From contig NZ_JADKRV010000018.1 in the NCBI RefSeq assembly GCF_015351025.1, positions 1 through 53,106 on the forward strand: DNA of 53,106 bases. The letters are read 5' to 3'. Positions 12,667 to 21,907 of the stretch are shown piece by piece (the first letter of the stretch is position 1; every line of letters begins with the position of its first letter). The position numbers were made by a program, and so were the translations under genes. Below the pieces are notes generated by a model. The model was not told the DNA's origin and ran no database searches. It saw nothing but the letters and a program-made list of their open reading frames with translations. Source of the stretch: Curtobacterium sp. VKM Ac-1376 (lineage in GTDB: Bacteria > Actinomycetota > Actinomycetes > Actinomycetales > Microbacteriaceae).

Positions 12667-13662
12667 TCAGCCGGTGACGCCGTCCCAGTCCGCGTAGGGG
12701 TCCCAGCCGGTCGTCGGCACCGGGGATCCGGCACGAAGCAGGTCCGCGTCGCCGCGAGGCAGCACGACACCGAGGCGGCGGAACCCGCCGGGCAGCACCG
12801 CACCGTCGGGGAACGTGGCGAGCAGGCCGTGGTCCTCGCCACCGTGCAGCGCGGCATCGTCGAGACCCGTCGACTCGTCGAGCTCGAGCGTCACCCCGCT
12901 CGCCCGGGCCATCCGGCCGGCGTCGATCGCCAGCCCGTCGGACAGGTCCAGCATCGCCGTCGCCCCGCCCGCAGCCGCGCGCGGGCCGTCCGCGATCGGC
13001 GGCACGGGACGCCGCTGCCGTCCGACGTCCGGGTCGGCGTCGGCCCCGCTCGACACCGTCACCGAGCGGTCCGGTTCACCCCGCTCGTCGACGCCGTCGC
13101 GGAACAGTCGTGACAACCCGCGGGCCGCCCGTCCGAGCTCGCCGGACACCGCCAGGACGTCACCAGGACGTGCTCCCGAGCGGAGCACCGGTGCATGACC
13201 CCCGAGGTCGCCGAAGGCCGTGACGGTCACCGTGAACGTCGCCGAGGTGGACAGGTCACCGCCGACCACCCCGCACCCCGGCGCGAGCGCGTCGACGGCG
13301 AGCCGGAAGCCGTCGGAGATGCCCTCGAGGACAGCGACCGGGGTGTCCTGCGGGGCCGCGAGGGCGATGACGAGACCGCTCGGGGTCGCCCCCATCGCGG
13401 CGACGTCGGAGAGGTTCGTGGCGGCGGCCTTCCACCCGACGTCGGCCGGCGAGGACCACGCCCAGCGGAAGTCGGGGCCGTGCACCATCATGTCCGTCGT
13501 CACGACGAAGCGGCCGTCGGGGGCGGCGACGACGGCGCAGTCGTCGCCGGGACCGAGGATCGGGGTCCCCGCCGGCAGGCGGCTCGTGATGCGGCCGAGG
13601 ACGGCGAGTTCACCGAGCTCCCCCACCGTCGGTCCGGCCCAGGCGTCGTCCGTCGCGTCCAC
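12667..13662 (-). CDS. thiL: Thiamine-monophosphate kinase
   Basis: 331 aa. ThiL phosphorylates thiamine monophosphate to thiamine diphosphate, the last step of cofactor synthesis. The AIR synthase-like fold is recognisable from GELGELAVLGRI at the N-terminus, GPGDDCAVV near 41-49, the GGDLSTS motif in the middle, and LDLSDGLAIDAGRMA. A Pro/Arg/Asp-rich insertion precedes the LDLSDG motif. GTG 13662 is used because the next gene on the other strand starts only 24 nt away and TACCGT ends 4 nt upstream. Confidence 0.93.
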   Translation of the reverse strand: MDATDDAWAGPTVGELGELAVLGRITSRLPAGTPILGPGDDCAVVAAPDGRFVVTTDMMVHGPDFRWAWSSPADVGWKAAATNLSDVAAMGATPSGLVIALAAPQDTPVAVLEGISDGFRLAVDALAPGCGVVGGDLSTSATFTVTVTAFGDLGGHAPVLRSGARPGDVLAVSGELGRAARGLSRLFRDGVDERGEPDRSVTVSSGADADPDVGRQRRPVPPIADGPRAAAGGATAMLDLSDGLAIDAGRMARASGVTLELDESTGLDDAALHGGEDHGLLATFPDGAVLPGGFRRLGVVLPRGDADLLRAGSPVPTTGWDPYADWDGVTG

Positions 13663-13686
13663 ACGAGAACGGTAGCCTGGACGGCG
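13663..13686. promoter_or_regulatory. 24-bp divergent promoter region thiL / DUF3515-like gene
   Basis: Only 24 bp separate the two start codons. The strip contains overlapping -10-like hexamers: TACCGT for thiL (minus strand) and TAGCCT, 8 nt before the plus-strand ATG. With so little room, both transcripts should be leaderless or nearly so, and each -35 region must lie inside the opposite gene. Confidence 0.45.
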
Positions 13687-14172
13687 ATGGACACCGCACG
13701 CCGCACCCCTCGCACCCTCACCGTCGTGGGGGTCGTGATCGCCCTCGCAGCCGGGCTGACCGGGTGCACGAACGCCGTGTCGATGTCGCCAGCCCCCTCC
13801 GCCGACGTCGCCGCGTGCGCCGCGGTCCAGGTGCGACTGCCGTCGACGGTGGACTCGACGTTCGACCTCCGGAACACGAACGCCCAGTCGACCGCGGCGT
13901 GGGGCGATCCCGAGGTCGCGATCTACCACTGCGGCGTTGCCGTGCCGACGGTGTCCGACCTGCCGTGCTTCTCGCAGGGAGGGGTCGACTGGATCCGCGA
14001 CGACCGCGGCGACCAGGTCGTCTTCACGACGTTCGGACGGTCCCCTGCCGTGCAGGTCGTCGTCGACACGAAGAAGACCACCTCACAGGTGGTCCAGGAC
14101 CTGTCCGACGCCGTGTCGACCCTGCCGAAGGACGGACACGAGTGCCTCGACCCGTCCGACGTGCAGGGCTGA
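13687..14172 (+). CDS. DUF3515-like secreted lipoprotein
   Basis: 161 aa. A short basic N-terminus and hydrophobic stretch end in the lipobox LTGC with Cys27 as the likely lipidation site. The mature domain has spaced cysteines and a central CGVAVP motif with a following GGVDWI, which I associate with the actinobacterial DUF3515 family of unknown function. It is convergent with ddl and divergent from thiL, a neighbourhood in which DUF3515 genes are often found. Family assignment is from motif memory; no function can be stated. Confidence 0.75.
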   Translation: MDTARRTPRTLTVVGVVIALAAGLTGCTNAVSMSPAPSADVAACAAVQVRLPSTVDSTFDLRNTNAQSTAAWGDPEVAIYHCGVAVPTVSDLPCFSQGGVDWIRDDRGDQVVFTTFGRSPAVQVVVDTKKTTSQVVQDLSDAVSTLPKDGHECLDPSDVQG

Positions 14173-14182
14173 CGCCCGCGGG

Positions 14183-15325
14183 TCATCGGACTGCGGCGCG
14201 CCCCAGCTCGATCAGCTCGGTGACGAGTTCACCGTAGGACACCCCGGACGCGGCCCAGCAGCGCGGGTACATGGACAGCGGCGTGAAGCCCGGCATGGTG
14301 TTGACCTCGTTGACGACGAAGCCGTCGTCGGTCAGGAAGCAGTCGACGCGAGCGAGCCCGGCGCCGCCGATGGCCTCGAACGCGCGGGCACCGATCGACC
14401 GGATCTCGTCGGTCTCGGCGTCGGTCAGGGGCGCCGGGCACAGCAGCGACTCGTCACCGCCGAGGTACTTCGAGGCGAAGTCGTAGAAGCCGTCCTCGGG
14501 CACCACGATCTCGCCGGGCAGACTGGTGCGCGGCACGCCGTCGCGGCCCTCGAGCACGGCGACCTCGACCTCGCGCCCGACGACGCGGGGTTCGACGATG
14601 ACCTTCGAGTCGTGCTCGAACGCCAGGTCCATCGCGGCAGCGAGCTCGTCCGGCCCGTCGACACGAGAGACGCCCATGCTCGAGCCGGCGCGCGCCGGCT
14701 TCACGAACAGGGGCCATCCGTGCGCGGCGATCGTCTCGGCGACGTCCGCCGCCTCGGCAGCCCACTGACGGCGGAGCACGGTCGTCCACGGTGCGACCCG
14801 CAGTCCGGCGTGCTCGAGCACGGCCTTGGCGACGTGCTTGTCCATCGCGAGCGCGCTGGCGAGCACGCCGTCGCCGACGTACGGCAGGCCGGCGATCTCG
14901 AGCAGGCCCTGGATCGTGCCGTCCTCGCCGAAGGGACCGTGCAGGATCGGGAACACCACGTCGACTGCGATCGTCGTCGCCGTGCCGTCCGGGTGCGACA
15001 CGACGAGCTCGTTCGTCGCGGGCGAGGTCGGGAACGCGATGCGCGTGCCGTTGTCGGGGACCGTCGGCAGTGCACCGTCGCGGATGGTCCACTGCGCCGG
15101 GTCGTCGGGCTGCAGGGTGAAGGCGCCGTCCTTCGTGATCCCGATCGGGACGAGCTCGTACTCAGCACGGTCGACGACGTCCATGATGCCGCCGGCGGTG
15201 ACGCAGCTGATCTCGTGCTCGCTCGAGCGACCGCCGAACAGCACGGCGACGGTGGTCGGGGGGATGGTTCCCTCGGGGATCGTGGGCACGGGAGTCCCTT
15301 CGTGACTCGGTGCGGGACCGGTCAC
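14183..15325 (-). CDS. ddl: D-alanine--D-alanine ligase
   Basis: 380 aa ATP-grasp ligase that makes the D-Ala-D-Ala dipeptide for peptidoglycan precursors. Seen: the N-terminal AVLFGGRSSEHEIS, HGPFGEDGTIQGLLE, the ATP-grasp KPARAGSSMGV, and the Mg2+-binding VNEVNTMPGFT near the C-terminus. The GTG start overlaps the gpsA stop (GTGA), showing translational coupling; an alternative GTG about 12 codons in would remove a Pro-rich leader. Last gene of the leuC-leuD-murA-plsC-gpsA-ddl run. Confidence 0.95.
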   Translation of the reverse strand: MTGPAPSHEGTPVPTIPEGTIPPTTVAVLFGGRSSEHEISCVTAGGIMDVVDRAEYELVPIGITKDGAFTLQPDDPAQWTIRDGALPTVPDNGTRIAFPTSPATNELVVSHPDGTATTIAVDVVFPILHGPFGEDGTIQGLLEIAGLPYVGDGVLASALAMDKHVAKAVLEHAGLRVAPWTTVLRRQWAAEAADVAETIAAHGWPLFVKPARAGSSMGVSRVDGPDELAAAMDLAFEHDSKVIVEPRVVGREVEVAVLEGRDGVPRTSLPGEIVVPEDGFYDFASKYLGGDESLLCPAPLTDAETDEIRSIGARAFEAIGGAGLARVDCFLTDDGFVVNEVNTMPGFTPLSMYPRCWAASGVSYGELVTELIELGRAAVR

Positions 15326-16335
15326 TCGCCCTGGGGCTCGTCGGTCTCGGTGAGGTGCGGCGCGATGTTGCGCGGATCGAGCCTACCGGCGAGCACCTCG
15401 CCCACCTGGCTGACGATGGGCATGTCGACCCCGTTCGCCGCGGCGAGCTCGAGGATCGGCGCGACGGACGCCAGGCCTTCGGCCGTCTGGTTCATCTGCC
15501 GGACGACCTCGTCGAACCGGTAGCCCTGGCCGAGCAGCCGGCCCGCCGTGTTGTTCCGCGACAGGGGCGACTGGCACGTGGCGATGAGGTCGCCGAGGCC
15601 CGCGAGGCCCGACAGCGTGGAGGGCTGCGCGCCGAGCGACACCGCGAACTCCGTCATCTCGGCGAGCCCGCGCGTGATGATCGACGCCTTCGTGTTCTCG
15701 CCGTAGCCCACGCCGTCGACGATGCCGATGGCGACCGCGATGAGGTTCTTGAGCACGCCGCCGAACTCGGTGCCGATGACGTCGGTGTTGATGAAGGACC
15801 GGAAGTACGGGTTCGTGGCCACGGCGGCGACGGCGGTCGCGGTGTCCACGCTCGACGAGGACACCACGGCGGCAGTCGGCTGCCGCCGCGCGATCTCGAG
15901 CGCCAGGTTCGGACCACTGGCGACGGCGATGCGGTCCTGGTCGATGCCGAGCCCCTGCAGCAGGACCTCGCTCATCCGCAGGCCCGTGCTCTTCTCGACG
16001 CCCTTCATGAGGCTGACCACGGGCACGTCGGCCGGCAGGAGCTCACGGATCGCGGCGAGGTTGGACCGGAGGGTCTGCGACGGCACCGAGACGTACACCT
16101 GTGAAGCGCCGTCGAGGACCTGTGCGAGGGACGTCGACGCGGTGAGCGTGCGGGGCAGGTTGATGCCCGGCAGGTAGTCCGAGTTGCGCTTCGTCTCGGT
16201 GATCTCGCGGGCGACCTCGGCGCGTCGGGCCCACACCACGGTGGACGCGCCGCCCTCGGCCAGCACCTTCGCGAACGTGGTGCCCCAGCTACCGGCACCG
16301 ATGACGGCCACGCGCGGCTTGTCGGCGGTCTGCAT
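15322..16335 (-). CDS. gpsA: Glycerol-3-phosphate dehydrogenase [NAD(P)+]
   Basis: 337 aa. GpsA reduces dihydroxyacetone phosphate to sn-glycerol-3-phosphate for phospholipid synthesis. The Rossmann motif GAGSWG lies at 13-18, and the catalytic lysine in EFGGVLKNLIAVAIG at about 196. The frame is open further upstream, but homology begins at PRVAVIGAGSWGTT. GTG codons directly precede ATG 16335 and are possible alternatives. It follows plsC by 79 nt and overlaps ddl by 4 nt. Confidence 0.95.
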   Translation of the reverse strand: MQTADKPRVAVIGAGSWGTTFAKVLAEGGASTVVWARRAEVAREITETKRNSDYLPGINLPRTLTASTSLAQVLDGASQVYVSVPSQTLRSNLAAIRELLPADVPVVSLMKGVEKSTGLRMSEVLLQGLGIDQDRIAVASGPNLALEIARRQPTAAVVSSSSVDTATAVAAVATNPYFRSFINTDVIGTEFGGVLKNLIAVAIGIVDGVGYGENTKASIITRGLAEMTEFAVSLGAQPSTLSGLAGLGDLIATCQSPLSRNNTAGRLLGQGYRFDEVVRQMNQTAEGLASVAPILELAAANGVDMPIVSQVGEVLAGRLDPRNIAPHLTETDEPQGE

Positions 16336-16414
16336 CACCACCCGGATCGCGGCGGTGTCGAAGGCCCCCGAGGCTGCTGCGGCAGGGTCGGGTCGATCGT
16401 CGTGCGGTCGGAGG

Positions 16415-17266
16415 TCACTCAAACCGGCCGGTCTCCTTCTGGTTGTTCGCGGCCGGGTCCCAGCGGACGGCCGGGGCCTGCTCGCCGCGGAGCTCCTCGA
16501 GCAGCGCGGTGATGCGGCGCATGACGAGTTCAGTGGCTTCGCCGAGCATCTTCTGGTCGATCGGTCGGCCGCGGTACGCCGACAGGTCCACCGGCTCGCC
16601 GACGATGACGTCGACGCGGGACGGCGGGAACAGCCGGAGCTTCTTGCCGTACCGGGCCATGATCTGCTGCGTGCCCCAGTGGGCCATGGGGATGAGCGGC
16701 ACGTCGTTCTCGAGCGCGATCCGCACCGCACCGGTCTTGCCGCGCATCGGCCACAGGTCCGGGTCGCGGGTCAGCGTGCCCTCCGGGTAGACGATGATCG
16801 CCCCGCCCTGCTCGATCAGCGATCGGCCGCCACCGAGCGGATCGCTCAGGCGGGTCCGTCCTGATCGCTCGACGGGGATCTGTCCCATGCCGGACATGAG
16901 CTTGCCGACGACCGGGACCCGGAAGAGCGACGCCTTCGCGAGGAACCGGGGCGCCCGACGGCTCAGCCACACGGCGGTGCCGACCACGAGCGGGTCGATG
17001 TTCGTGAAGTGGTTCGGAGCGAGCACGAACGCGCCCTCTGCCGGCAGGCGGTTCCGGCCGTGCCAGTGGTAGCGCGCCGAGAAACGGAAGGTCGGGATGA
17101 CGATGGAGCCGACGATGCGGAAGGCGGGGTTCAGCTCGCCGCGACGCCACCGGCGACCCCGGACCGGGAGGCCCGTGGCGACGTCCGAGGCGGACTCGCG
17201 CCGTGCCTCCAGTCCGTCACCGTCGCTGGGAGGCGACACGTCGTCGCCCGACTGCGATGACGACAC
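16415..17266 (-). CDS. plsC: 1-acyl-sn-glycerol-3-phosphate acyltransferase
   Basis: 283 aa PlsC-family acyltransferase that makes phosphatidic acid. The catalytic HX4D motif is NHFTNIDP (His86, Asp91) and the substrate-binding YPEGT is at 160-164. The first 45 residues are an acidic/basic extension absent from the core family. Residues 29-35 of it, VATGLPV, are encoded by one arm of the GGGAGGCCCGTGGC repeat (17163-17181), so the extension looks as if it grew by repeat insertion. The GTG start lies 2 nt after the murA stop, and gpsA, which makes the glycerol-3-phosphate backbone, follows. Confidence 0.93.
   Translation of the reverse strand: MSSSQSGDDVSPPSDGDGLEARRESASDVATGLPVRGRRWRRGELNPAFRIVGSIVIPTFRFSARYHWHGRNRLPAEGAFVLAPNHFTNIDPLVVGTAVWLSRRAPRFLAKASLFRVPVVGKLMSGMGQIPVERSGRTRLSDPLGGGRSLIEQGGAIIVYPEGTLTRDPDLWPMRGKTGAVRIALENDVPLIPMAHWGTQQIMARYGKKLRLFPPSRVDVIVGEPVDLSAYRGRPIDQKMLGEATELVMRRITALLEELRGEQAPAVRWDPAANNQKETGRFE
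17163..17181. repeat. Single arm of the dispersed palindrome inside plsC
   Basis: A 19-bp strip starting ACCGGGAGGCCCGTGGC, identical in its core to the arms at 22067, 29311 and 32313, but with no opposing arm nearby. It lies in frame in the variable N-terminus of plsC. Confidence 0.75.
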
Positions 17267-17268
17267 GG

Positions 17269-18636
17269 CTACCCCGCGAAGTCGAAGTCGGCGCCGAGCT
17301 TGCGCAGCTTCGGGATGAAGTGCTCGTAGCCGCGGCTGATGATGCCGACGTTGGTGATGTGCGACTCGCCGTCGGCGGTCAGCGCCGCGATGAGGTGGCT
17401 GAAGCCGCCGCGGAGGTCGGGGACGCGCACGTTCGCGGCGTGCAGCGTGGTCGGGCCGGTGATGACGGCGGCCTGCTCGAACGGACGGCGGGCGACGCGG
17501 CGGTCGTGCCCGGGCAGCCCCTCCTTGTGGACGACGATGTCGGCGCCCATCTCGTTGAGCGCGTCGGTGAAGCCGAAGCGGTTCTCGTAGACGGTCTCGT
17601 GCACGACGCTCTGGCCGTCGGCCTGCGTGAGCGCGACGATGAGCGGCTGCTGCCAGTCCGTCATGAAGCCGGGGTGCACGTCCGTCTCGATGACGACGGG
17701 CTTCAGGGTGTCGAGCTCACGGTAGAACCGGATGCCGTCCTCCTGGATGTCGAAGCCGCCGCCGACCTTGCGGAAGACGTTGAGGAACGTCATGAGCTCC
17801 TGCTGCTTCGCGCCCTCGACGAAGATGTCGCCGTTGGTGGCGAGCGCGGCCGAGGCCCAGCTGGCGGCCTCGTTGCGGTCGTTGATCGCCCGGTGGGTGT
17901 AGCCACGCAGCGACTCGACACCCTCGATGAAGATGACGCGGTTGGGCTCGACCGAGACGATGGCGCCCATCTTCTGCAGGATCGCGATGAGGTCCATGAT
18001 CTCGGGCTCGATCGCGGCGTTCCGCAGTTCGGTGACGCCGGACGCCAGGGTCGCTGAGAGCAGGACCTGCTCGGTCGCGCCGACGCTCGGGTAGGGCAGC
18101 TCGATCGAGGCGCCCTGCAGCCCGTTCGGGGCCGTCAGGTGGATGCCGTTGACCTGCTTGTCGACGACCGCGCCCATGGCGCGGAGGGCGTCGAGGTGGA
18201 AGTCGATGGGACGGTCGCCGATGCGGCAGCCGCCCAGGTCCGGGATGAACGCCTCACCGAGCTTGTGCAGCAACGGGCCGCAGAACAGGATCGGGATGCG
18301 GCTCGAACCGGCGTGGGCGTCGATCTCGGCGAAGTGTGCCGACTCGACGCGCGACGGGTCGAGGATGAGTTCGCCTCGTGCAGGATCGGTGACGCGCACG
18401 CCGTGCACCTCGAGCAGCCCGCGGACCACCTTGACGTCGGAGATGTCCGGGACGTCCTTGAGGATCGACGGCGTGTCACCCAGCAGCGCGGCCACCATCG
18501 CCTTGGTCGCGAGGTTCTTCGCCCCACGGACCTCGATGCGCCCCACGAGGGGCTTGCCCCCGCGGATGACGATCTCGTCCGACTTGAGGCCCACGCGCGC
18601 CCCTGCGGCCGCTGCGTCCTGTACGAGAGAGTTCAC
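17269..18636 (-). CDS. murA: UDP-N-acetylglucosamine 1-carboxyvinyltransferase MurA
   Basis: 455 aa. MurA transfers enolpyruvate to UDP-GlcNAc, the first committed step of peptidoglycan synthesis and the target of fosfomycin. GAKN (Lys40, Asn41) and the catalytic cysteine in DLGGCRIGDRP (Cys137) are present; a Cys at this place predicts fosfomycin sensitivity, unlike the Asp variant. I chose GTG 18636 because it overlaps the leuD stop by one base (TAGTG) and gives MNSLVQDAAAAG; a TTG 30 nt upstream is the alternative. It links leucine genes to envelope genes. Confidence 0.95.
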   Translation of the reverse strand: MNSLVQDAAAAGARVGLKSDEIVIRGGKPLVGRIEVRGAKNLATKAMVAALLGDTPSILKDVPDISDVKVVRGLLEVHGVRVTDPARGELILDPSRVESAHFAEIDAHAGSSRIPILFCGPLLHKLGEAFIPDLGGCRIGDRPIDFHLDALRAMGAVVDKQVNGIHLTAPNGLQGASIELPYPSVGATEQVLLSATLASGVTELRNAAIEPEIMDLIAILQKMGAIVSVEPNRVIFIEGVESLRGYTHRAINDRNEAASWASAALATNGDIFVEGAKQQELMTFLNVFRKVGGGFDIQEDGIRFYRELDTLKPVVIETDVHPGFMTDWQQPLIVALTQADGQSVVHETVYENRFGFTDALNEMGADIVVHKEGLPGHDRRVARRPFEQAAVITGPTTLHAANVRVPDLRGGFSHLIAALTADGESHITNVGIISRGYEHFIPKLRKLGADFDFAG

Positions 18637-19232
18637 TACTTCACCGGCAATGTCTTCGGCCGCCAACTGGAGCGGCGGGATTCGAACTCCGTGATCGAGG
18701 TCTCGTCACGGAGGGTGAGCCCGATGTCGTCGAGCCCTTCCATCAACCGCCAACGAGTGTAAGCGTCGATCTCGAAGGGGACGTCCACATCCCCGAGTGA
18801 CACGCGCTGCGTCACGAGGTCGACCGTCGCCTCGATGCCCGGGGTCGCCTCGATGGCGGCCCACAGGCGCTCGACCTCCGCTTCGGTGACGATCGCGGTG
18901 ACCAGGCCCTGCTTGCCCGCGTTGCCCTTGAAGATGTCCGCGAACCGGGGCGAGATCACGACCGCGAAGCCGAAGTCGCGGAGCGCCCAGACGGCGTGCT
19001 CGCGGGACGACCCGGTGCCGAAGTCGGGGCCGGCGACGAGCACCCGGGCGCCCTGGAACTCCGGCTGGTTCAGCACGAAGTCGGGGTCCTGGCGCCATCC
19101 GGAGAACAGGGCGTCCTCGAAGCCGGTCTTCGTGACACGCTTCAGGTAGACCGCCGGGATGATCTGGTCGGTGTCCACGTTGGACCGCTTGAGCGGGGCG
19201 GCGACCCCGGTGACGGTGCTGATCTTGTCCAT
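18636..19232 (-). CDS. leuD: 3-isopropylmalate dehydratase small subunit
   Basis: 198 aa swivel-domain subunit of isopropylmalate isomerase, which with LeuC converts 2-isopropylmalate to 3-isopropylmalate in leucine synthesis. It begins [20 protein letters not shown] and carries the substrate-binding [13 protein letters not shown]. The ATG overlaps the leuC stop by one base (TGATG), and its own stop overlaps the murA start, so three genes are coupled in a row. Confidence 0.97.
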   Translation of the reverse strand: MDKISTVTGVAAPLKRSNVDTDQIIPAVYLKRVTKTGFEDALFSGWRQDPDFVLNQPEFQGARVLVAGPDFGTGSSREHAVWALRDFGFAVVISPRFADIFKGNAGKQGLVTAIVTEAEVERLWAAIEATPGIEATVDLVTQRVSLGDVDVPFEIDAYTRWRLMEGLDDIGLTLRDETSITEFESRRSSWRPKTLPVK

Positions 19233-20671
19233 CAGAGAGCCCCTTCCAGGACGGCGTTCGCGTCGGATGCTTCCAGGTCCCACGGGCCGGACAGCGTGCC
19301 GCGCACCGCGGTGGCGGCGGCGACGAGCGGCGACACCAGGTGGGTGCGCCCGCCCTTGCCCTGGCGACCCTCGAAGTTGCGGTTCGAGGTGCTCGCGCAG
19401 CGCTCCCCCGGTGCCAGCTGGTCCGGGTTCATGCCGAGGCACATCGAGCAGCCGGCGAAGCGCCACTCGGCACCGAAGTCGGTGAAGACCTTGTCGAGCC
19501 CCTCGGCTTCGGCCTCGAGCCGCACACGGGCGGACCCCGGGACGACCATCACGCGCACCCCCGGTGCCTTCTGGCGGCCCCCGATGATCGACGCGAAGGC
19601 CCGCAGGTCCTCGATGCGGGAGTTCGTGCAGGAGCCCATGAACACCGCGTCGACGGCGATGTCCTTCATGGGCGTGCCGGCTTCGATGTCCATGTACTCG
19701 AGAGCACGGCGGGCGGCAGCCTGGTCGTTCTGGTCGCTGTAGCTCGCAGGGTCCGGGACGCGCTCGGACAGCGAGACGCCCTGGCCCGGGTTCGTCCCCC
19801 AGGTGACGAAGGGCTCGAGCTCGTCGGCGTCGATGAACACCTCGGCGTCGAACACGGCGTCGTCGTCGGTGGACAGGGTCTCCCAGTACGCGACGGCGTC
19901 GTCCCAGTCCTGGCCCGTCGGAGCGTGGTCGCGGCCCTGGACGTAGTCGTAGGTGGTCTGGTCGGGGGCGACCATGCCGGCTCGGGCGCCGGCCTCGATC
20001 GACATGTTGCAGATCGTCATGCGCCCCTCCATCGACAGCGCTCGGATCGCCGAGCCGCGGTACTCGAGCACGTAGCCCTGCCCACCGCCGGTGCCGATCT
20101 TCGCGATGACGGCGAGGATGATGTCCTTCGCGGTGACGCCGGGACGCAGCGTGCCCTCGACCGTGATCGCCATCGTCTTGAACGGCTTGAGCGGCAGGGT
20201 CTGCGTCGCGAGGACGTGCTCGACCTCGGACGTGCCGATGCCGAACGCCATCGCGCCGAAGGCCCCGTGCGTGCTCGTGTGCGAGTCTCCGCAGACGACC
20301 GTGATGCCCGGCATGGTCAGGCCGAGCTGCGGGCCGACCACGTGCACGATGCCCTGCTCCTTGTCGCCGAGCGAGTGCAGCCGGACGCCGAACTCCTCGC
20401 AGTTGCGACGGAGCGTCTCGATCTGGATCCGGCTCGTCGGGTCCGCGATGGGGCGGTCGATGGCGAGCGTCGGGGTGTTGTGGTCCTCGGTCGCGATCGT
20501 CAGGTCGAGGCGACGGACCGGGCGACCGGCCTGCCGCAGGCCGTCGAACGCCTGCGGGCTCGTCACCTCGTGCACGAGGTGGAGGTCGATGTAGAGGAGG
20601 TCGGGGTTGCCGTCCTCCCCCTTGACCACGACGTGGTCGTCCCACACCTTCTCGGCGAGCGTCTTTCCCAT
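19232..20671 (-). CDS. leuC: 3-isopropylmalate dehydratase large subunit
   Basis: 479 aa aconitase-family subunit that binds the 4Fe-4S cluster. The cluster cysteines are in GSCTNSR near residue 347 and in [11 protein letters not shown] near 409. Other family marks are the [15 protein letters not shown] segment and the start [13 protein letters not shown]. It is first in the operon; the leader contains a perfect 12-bp palindrome next to a probable extended -10, so it is likely repressed at that site, and with it the downstream envelope genes unless they have internal promoters. Confidence 0.97.
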   Translation of the reverse strand: MGKTLAEKVWDDHVVVKGEDGNPDLLYIDLHLVHEVTSPQAFDGLRQAGRPVRRLDLTIATEDHNTPTLAIDRPIADPTSRIQIETLRRNCEEFGVRLHSLGDKEQGIVHVVGPQLGLTMPGITVVCGDSHTSTHGAFGAMAFGIGTSEVEHVLATQTLPLKPFKTMAITVEGTLRPGVTAKDIILAVIAKIGTGGGQGYVLEYRGSAIRALSMEGRMTICNMSIEAGARAGMVAPDQTTYDYVQGRDHAPTGQDWDDAVAYWETLSTDDDAVFDAEVFIDADELEPFVTWGTNPGQGVSLSERVPDPASYSDQNDQAAARRALEYMDIEAGTPMKDIAVDAVFMGSCTNSRIEDLRAFASIIGGRQKAPGVRVMVVPGSARVRLEAEAEGLDKVFTDFGAEWRFAGCSMCLGMNPDQLAPGERCASTSNRNFEGRQGKGGRTHLVSPLVAAATAVRGTLSGPWDLEASDANAVLEGAL

Positions 20672-20726
20672 GAGCCCAGCCCTCCTCGTCCTCGTCAGTG
20701 CGCCGCGACCGCGGCACGATCAGGCG

Positions 20727-20747
20727 ACTCTACCATTGGTATACCAA
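20727..20747 (-). promoter_or_regulatory. leuC promoter with candidate operator palindrome
   Basis: On the minus strand, TAGAGT (20727-20732) preceded by TGG makes an extended -10. Three bases further upstream lies TTGGTATACCAA (20736-20747), a perfect 12-bp palindrome in the -10/-35 spacer, where a bound repressor would block RNA polymerase. In Corynebacterium glutamicum leuCD is repressed by the IclR-type LtbR; whether this is such a site cannot be decided from the sequence. A hairpin at 20698-20717 lies in the leader. Confidence 0.5.
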
Positions 20748-20780
20748 CGCGTGGTCACCGCCGTCGGTCGGGGCGCGGGC

Positions 20781-20801
20781 CTGCCGGGAGGCCCGTGGCG
20801 A
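20781..20801. repeat. Single arm of the dispersed palindrome
   Basis: CTGCCGGGAGGCCCGTGGCG lies between divergent leuC and the FUSC-like gene with no opposing arm, so it cannot form the long hairpin seen at the complete copies. Confidence 0.7.
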
Positions 20802-20839
20802 CTCCGCTGCACCCGCCGCGGTGGGAGGATGGTCGGGAC

Positions 20840-21907
20840 ATGACGACACCTGCGCACTCGACCCGGACGATCAACTTCGAGGGCGCGGCACGCGCCGCGA
20901 TCGCGGGCGGAGCGCCCCTCGCGCTGCTCATCGCCCTCGACATGCCGGGGTACGCCGCGTTCGCCATGTTCGCCGGGTTCACCGCGATCTTCGGCGCCAC
21001 GGAGCCGTACCGCCAGCGCGCCGTCACCACCGGGGTCGCCGGTGGGATGCAGGCACTCTGCATGGCCGCGGGCATCGGAGTGGGGCTCGTCGGGGCGTCG
21101 CTCTGGCTGCAGGCGGTGGGACTCGTCGCGGTCCTGGTGTTCGCGGTGTGCACGCTGTCGGTGCTCCGGGCCATCCCCGCGCAGCCGATCTTCCCGGTGT
21201 TCGCGTTCGTCGTCTCCGCCCTGGTGCCGATCACGCCCCGCGACGTGCCGCTCGTCGCGACGATCATCGTGTGCTCGATCGTGTGGGCGTGGCTCGTCGC
21301 GATGTCCGGCGTGGTCCTGCGCCGCGTGTTCCACCCGCACGCGCCGCACCGTTTCCGGCCCCTCGCCGACCGCAAGCACCGCTCGTTCGCGGTCCTCCGC
21401 ACCCTGGCACTGTGGGAGACCGTCGCGCTCAACGTCGTCGGGTCGCTCGTCGCCGGCGCCGTCGCCGAGGCGATCCCCGGCCTCGGGCACCCGTACTGGG
21501 CGGTCATCGCGGTGGTGTCGACGCTGCCGGCACTCCGCCAGCGGCACACCGTCGCCCGCGCCGTCCAGCGCGTCATCGGCACGATCGGCGGCACCGTCAT
21601 CGCCGTCGGGATCCTGCTGCTCGAGCCGTCGGCGTGGTGGATCGTCGTGCTCGCCGTCGTCGGGCAGTTCTTCGCCGAGATCTTCGTGGCACGCAACTAC
21701 GCGGTCTGCCTGCTGTTCCTGACGCCGCTCGCCCTGGCCGTGTCGTGGCTGAGCCTGCCCGAGGCGCCGGAACTGCTGGCGCTGGACCGCATCGCCCAGA
21801 CCGCGCTCGGTGCCGTGGTCAGCGTTGGCCTACTGCTCGTCGGGCGCGCGATCGAGCGCCGGCGTGGCCGTGCCCTGGGTGCGACGAGCGCGATCCGGAC
21901 CGTCTGA
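20840..21907 (+). CDS. FUSC-like integral membrane protein
   Basis: 355 aa, with a short hydrophilic N-terminus and about ten membrane helices in two blocks of five or six separated by a basic loop (RPLADRKHRSF near 170-180). The second block has PYWAVIAVVSTLPALRQRHTVARAVQRVIGTIGGT, which matches the repeated half of the FUSC/aromatic-acid-exporter fold, where GT-rich helices and the RxxxRxxGT motif are typical. FUSC proteins such as AaeB export aromatic acids; the substrate here is unknown. It is a single-gene unit divergent from leuC. The ATG is preceded by GGGAGGATGGTCGGGAC, giving a weak ribosome site. Confidence 0.8.
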   Translation: MTTPAHSTRTINFEGAARAAIAGGAPLALLIALDMPGYAAFAMFAGFTAIFGATEPYRQRAVTTGVAGGMQALCMAAGIGVGLVGASLWLQAVGLVAVLVFAVCTLSVLRAIPAQPIFPVFAFVVSALVPITPRDVPLVATIIVCSIVWAWLVAMSGVVLRRVFHPHAPHRFRPLADRKHRSFAVLRTLALWETVALNVVGSLVAGAVAEAIPGLGHPYWAVIAVVSTLPALRQRHTVARAVQRVIGTIGGTVIAVGILLLEPSAWWIVVLAVVGQFFAEIFVARNYAVCLLFLTPLALAVSWLSLPEAPELLALDRIAQTALGAVVSVGLLLVGRAIERRRGRALGATSAIRTV

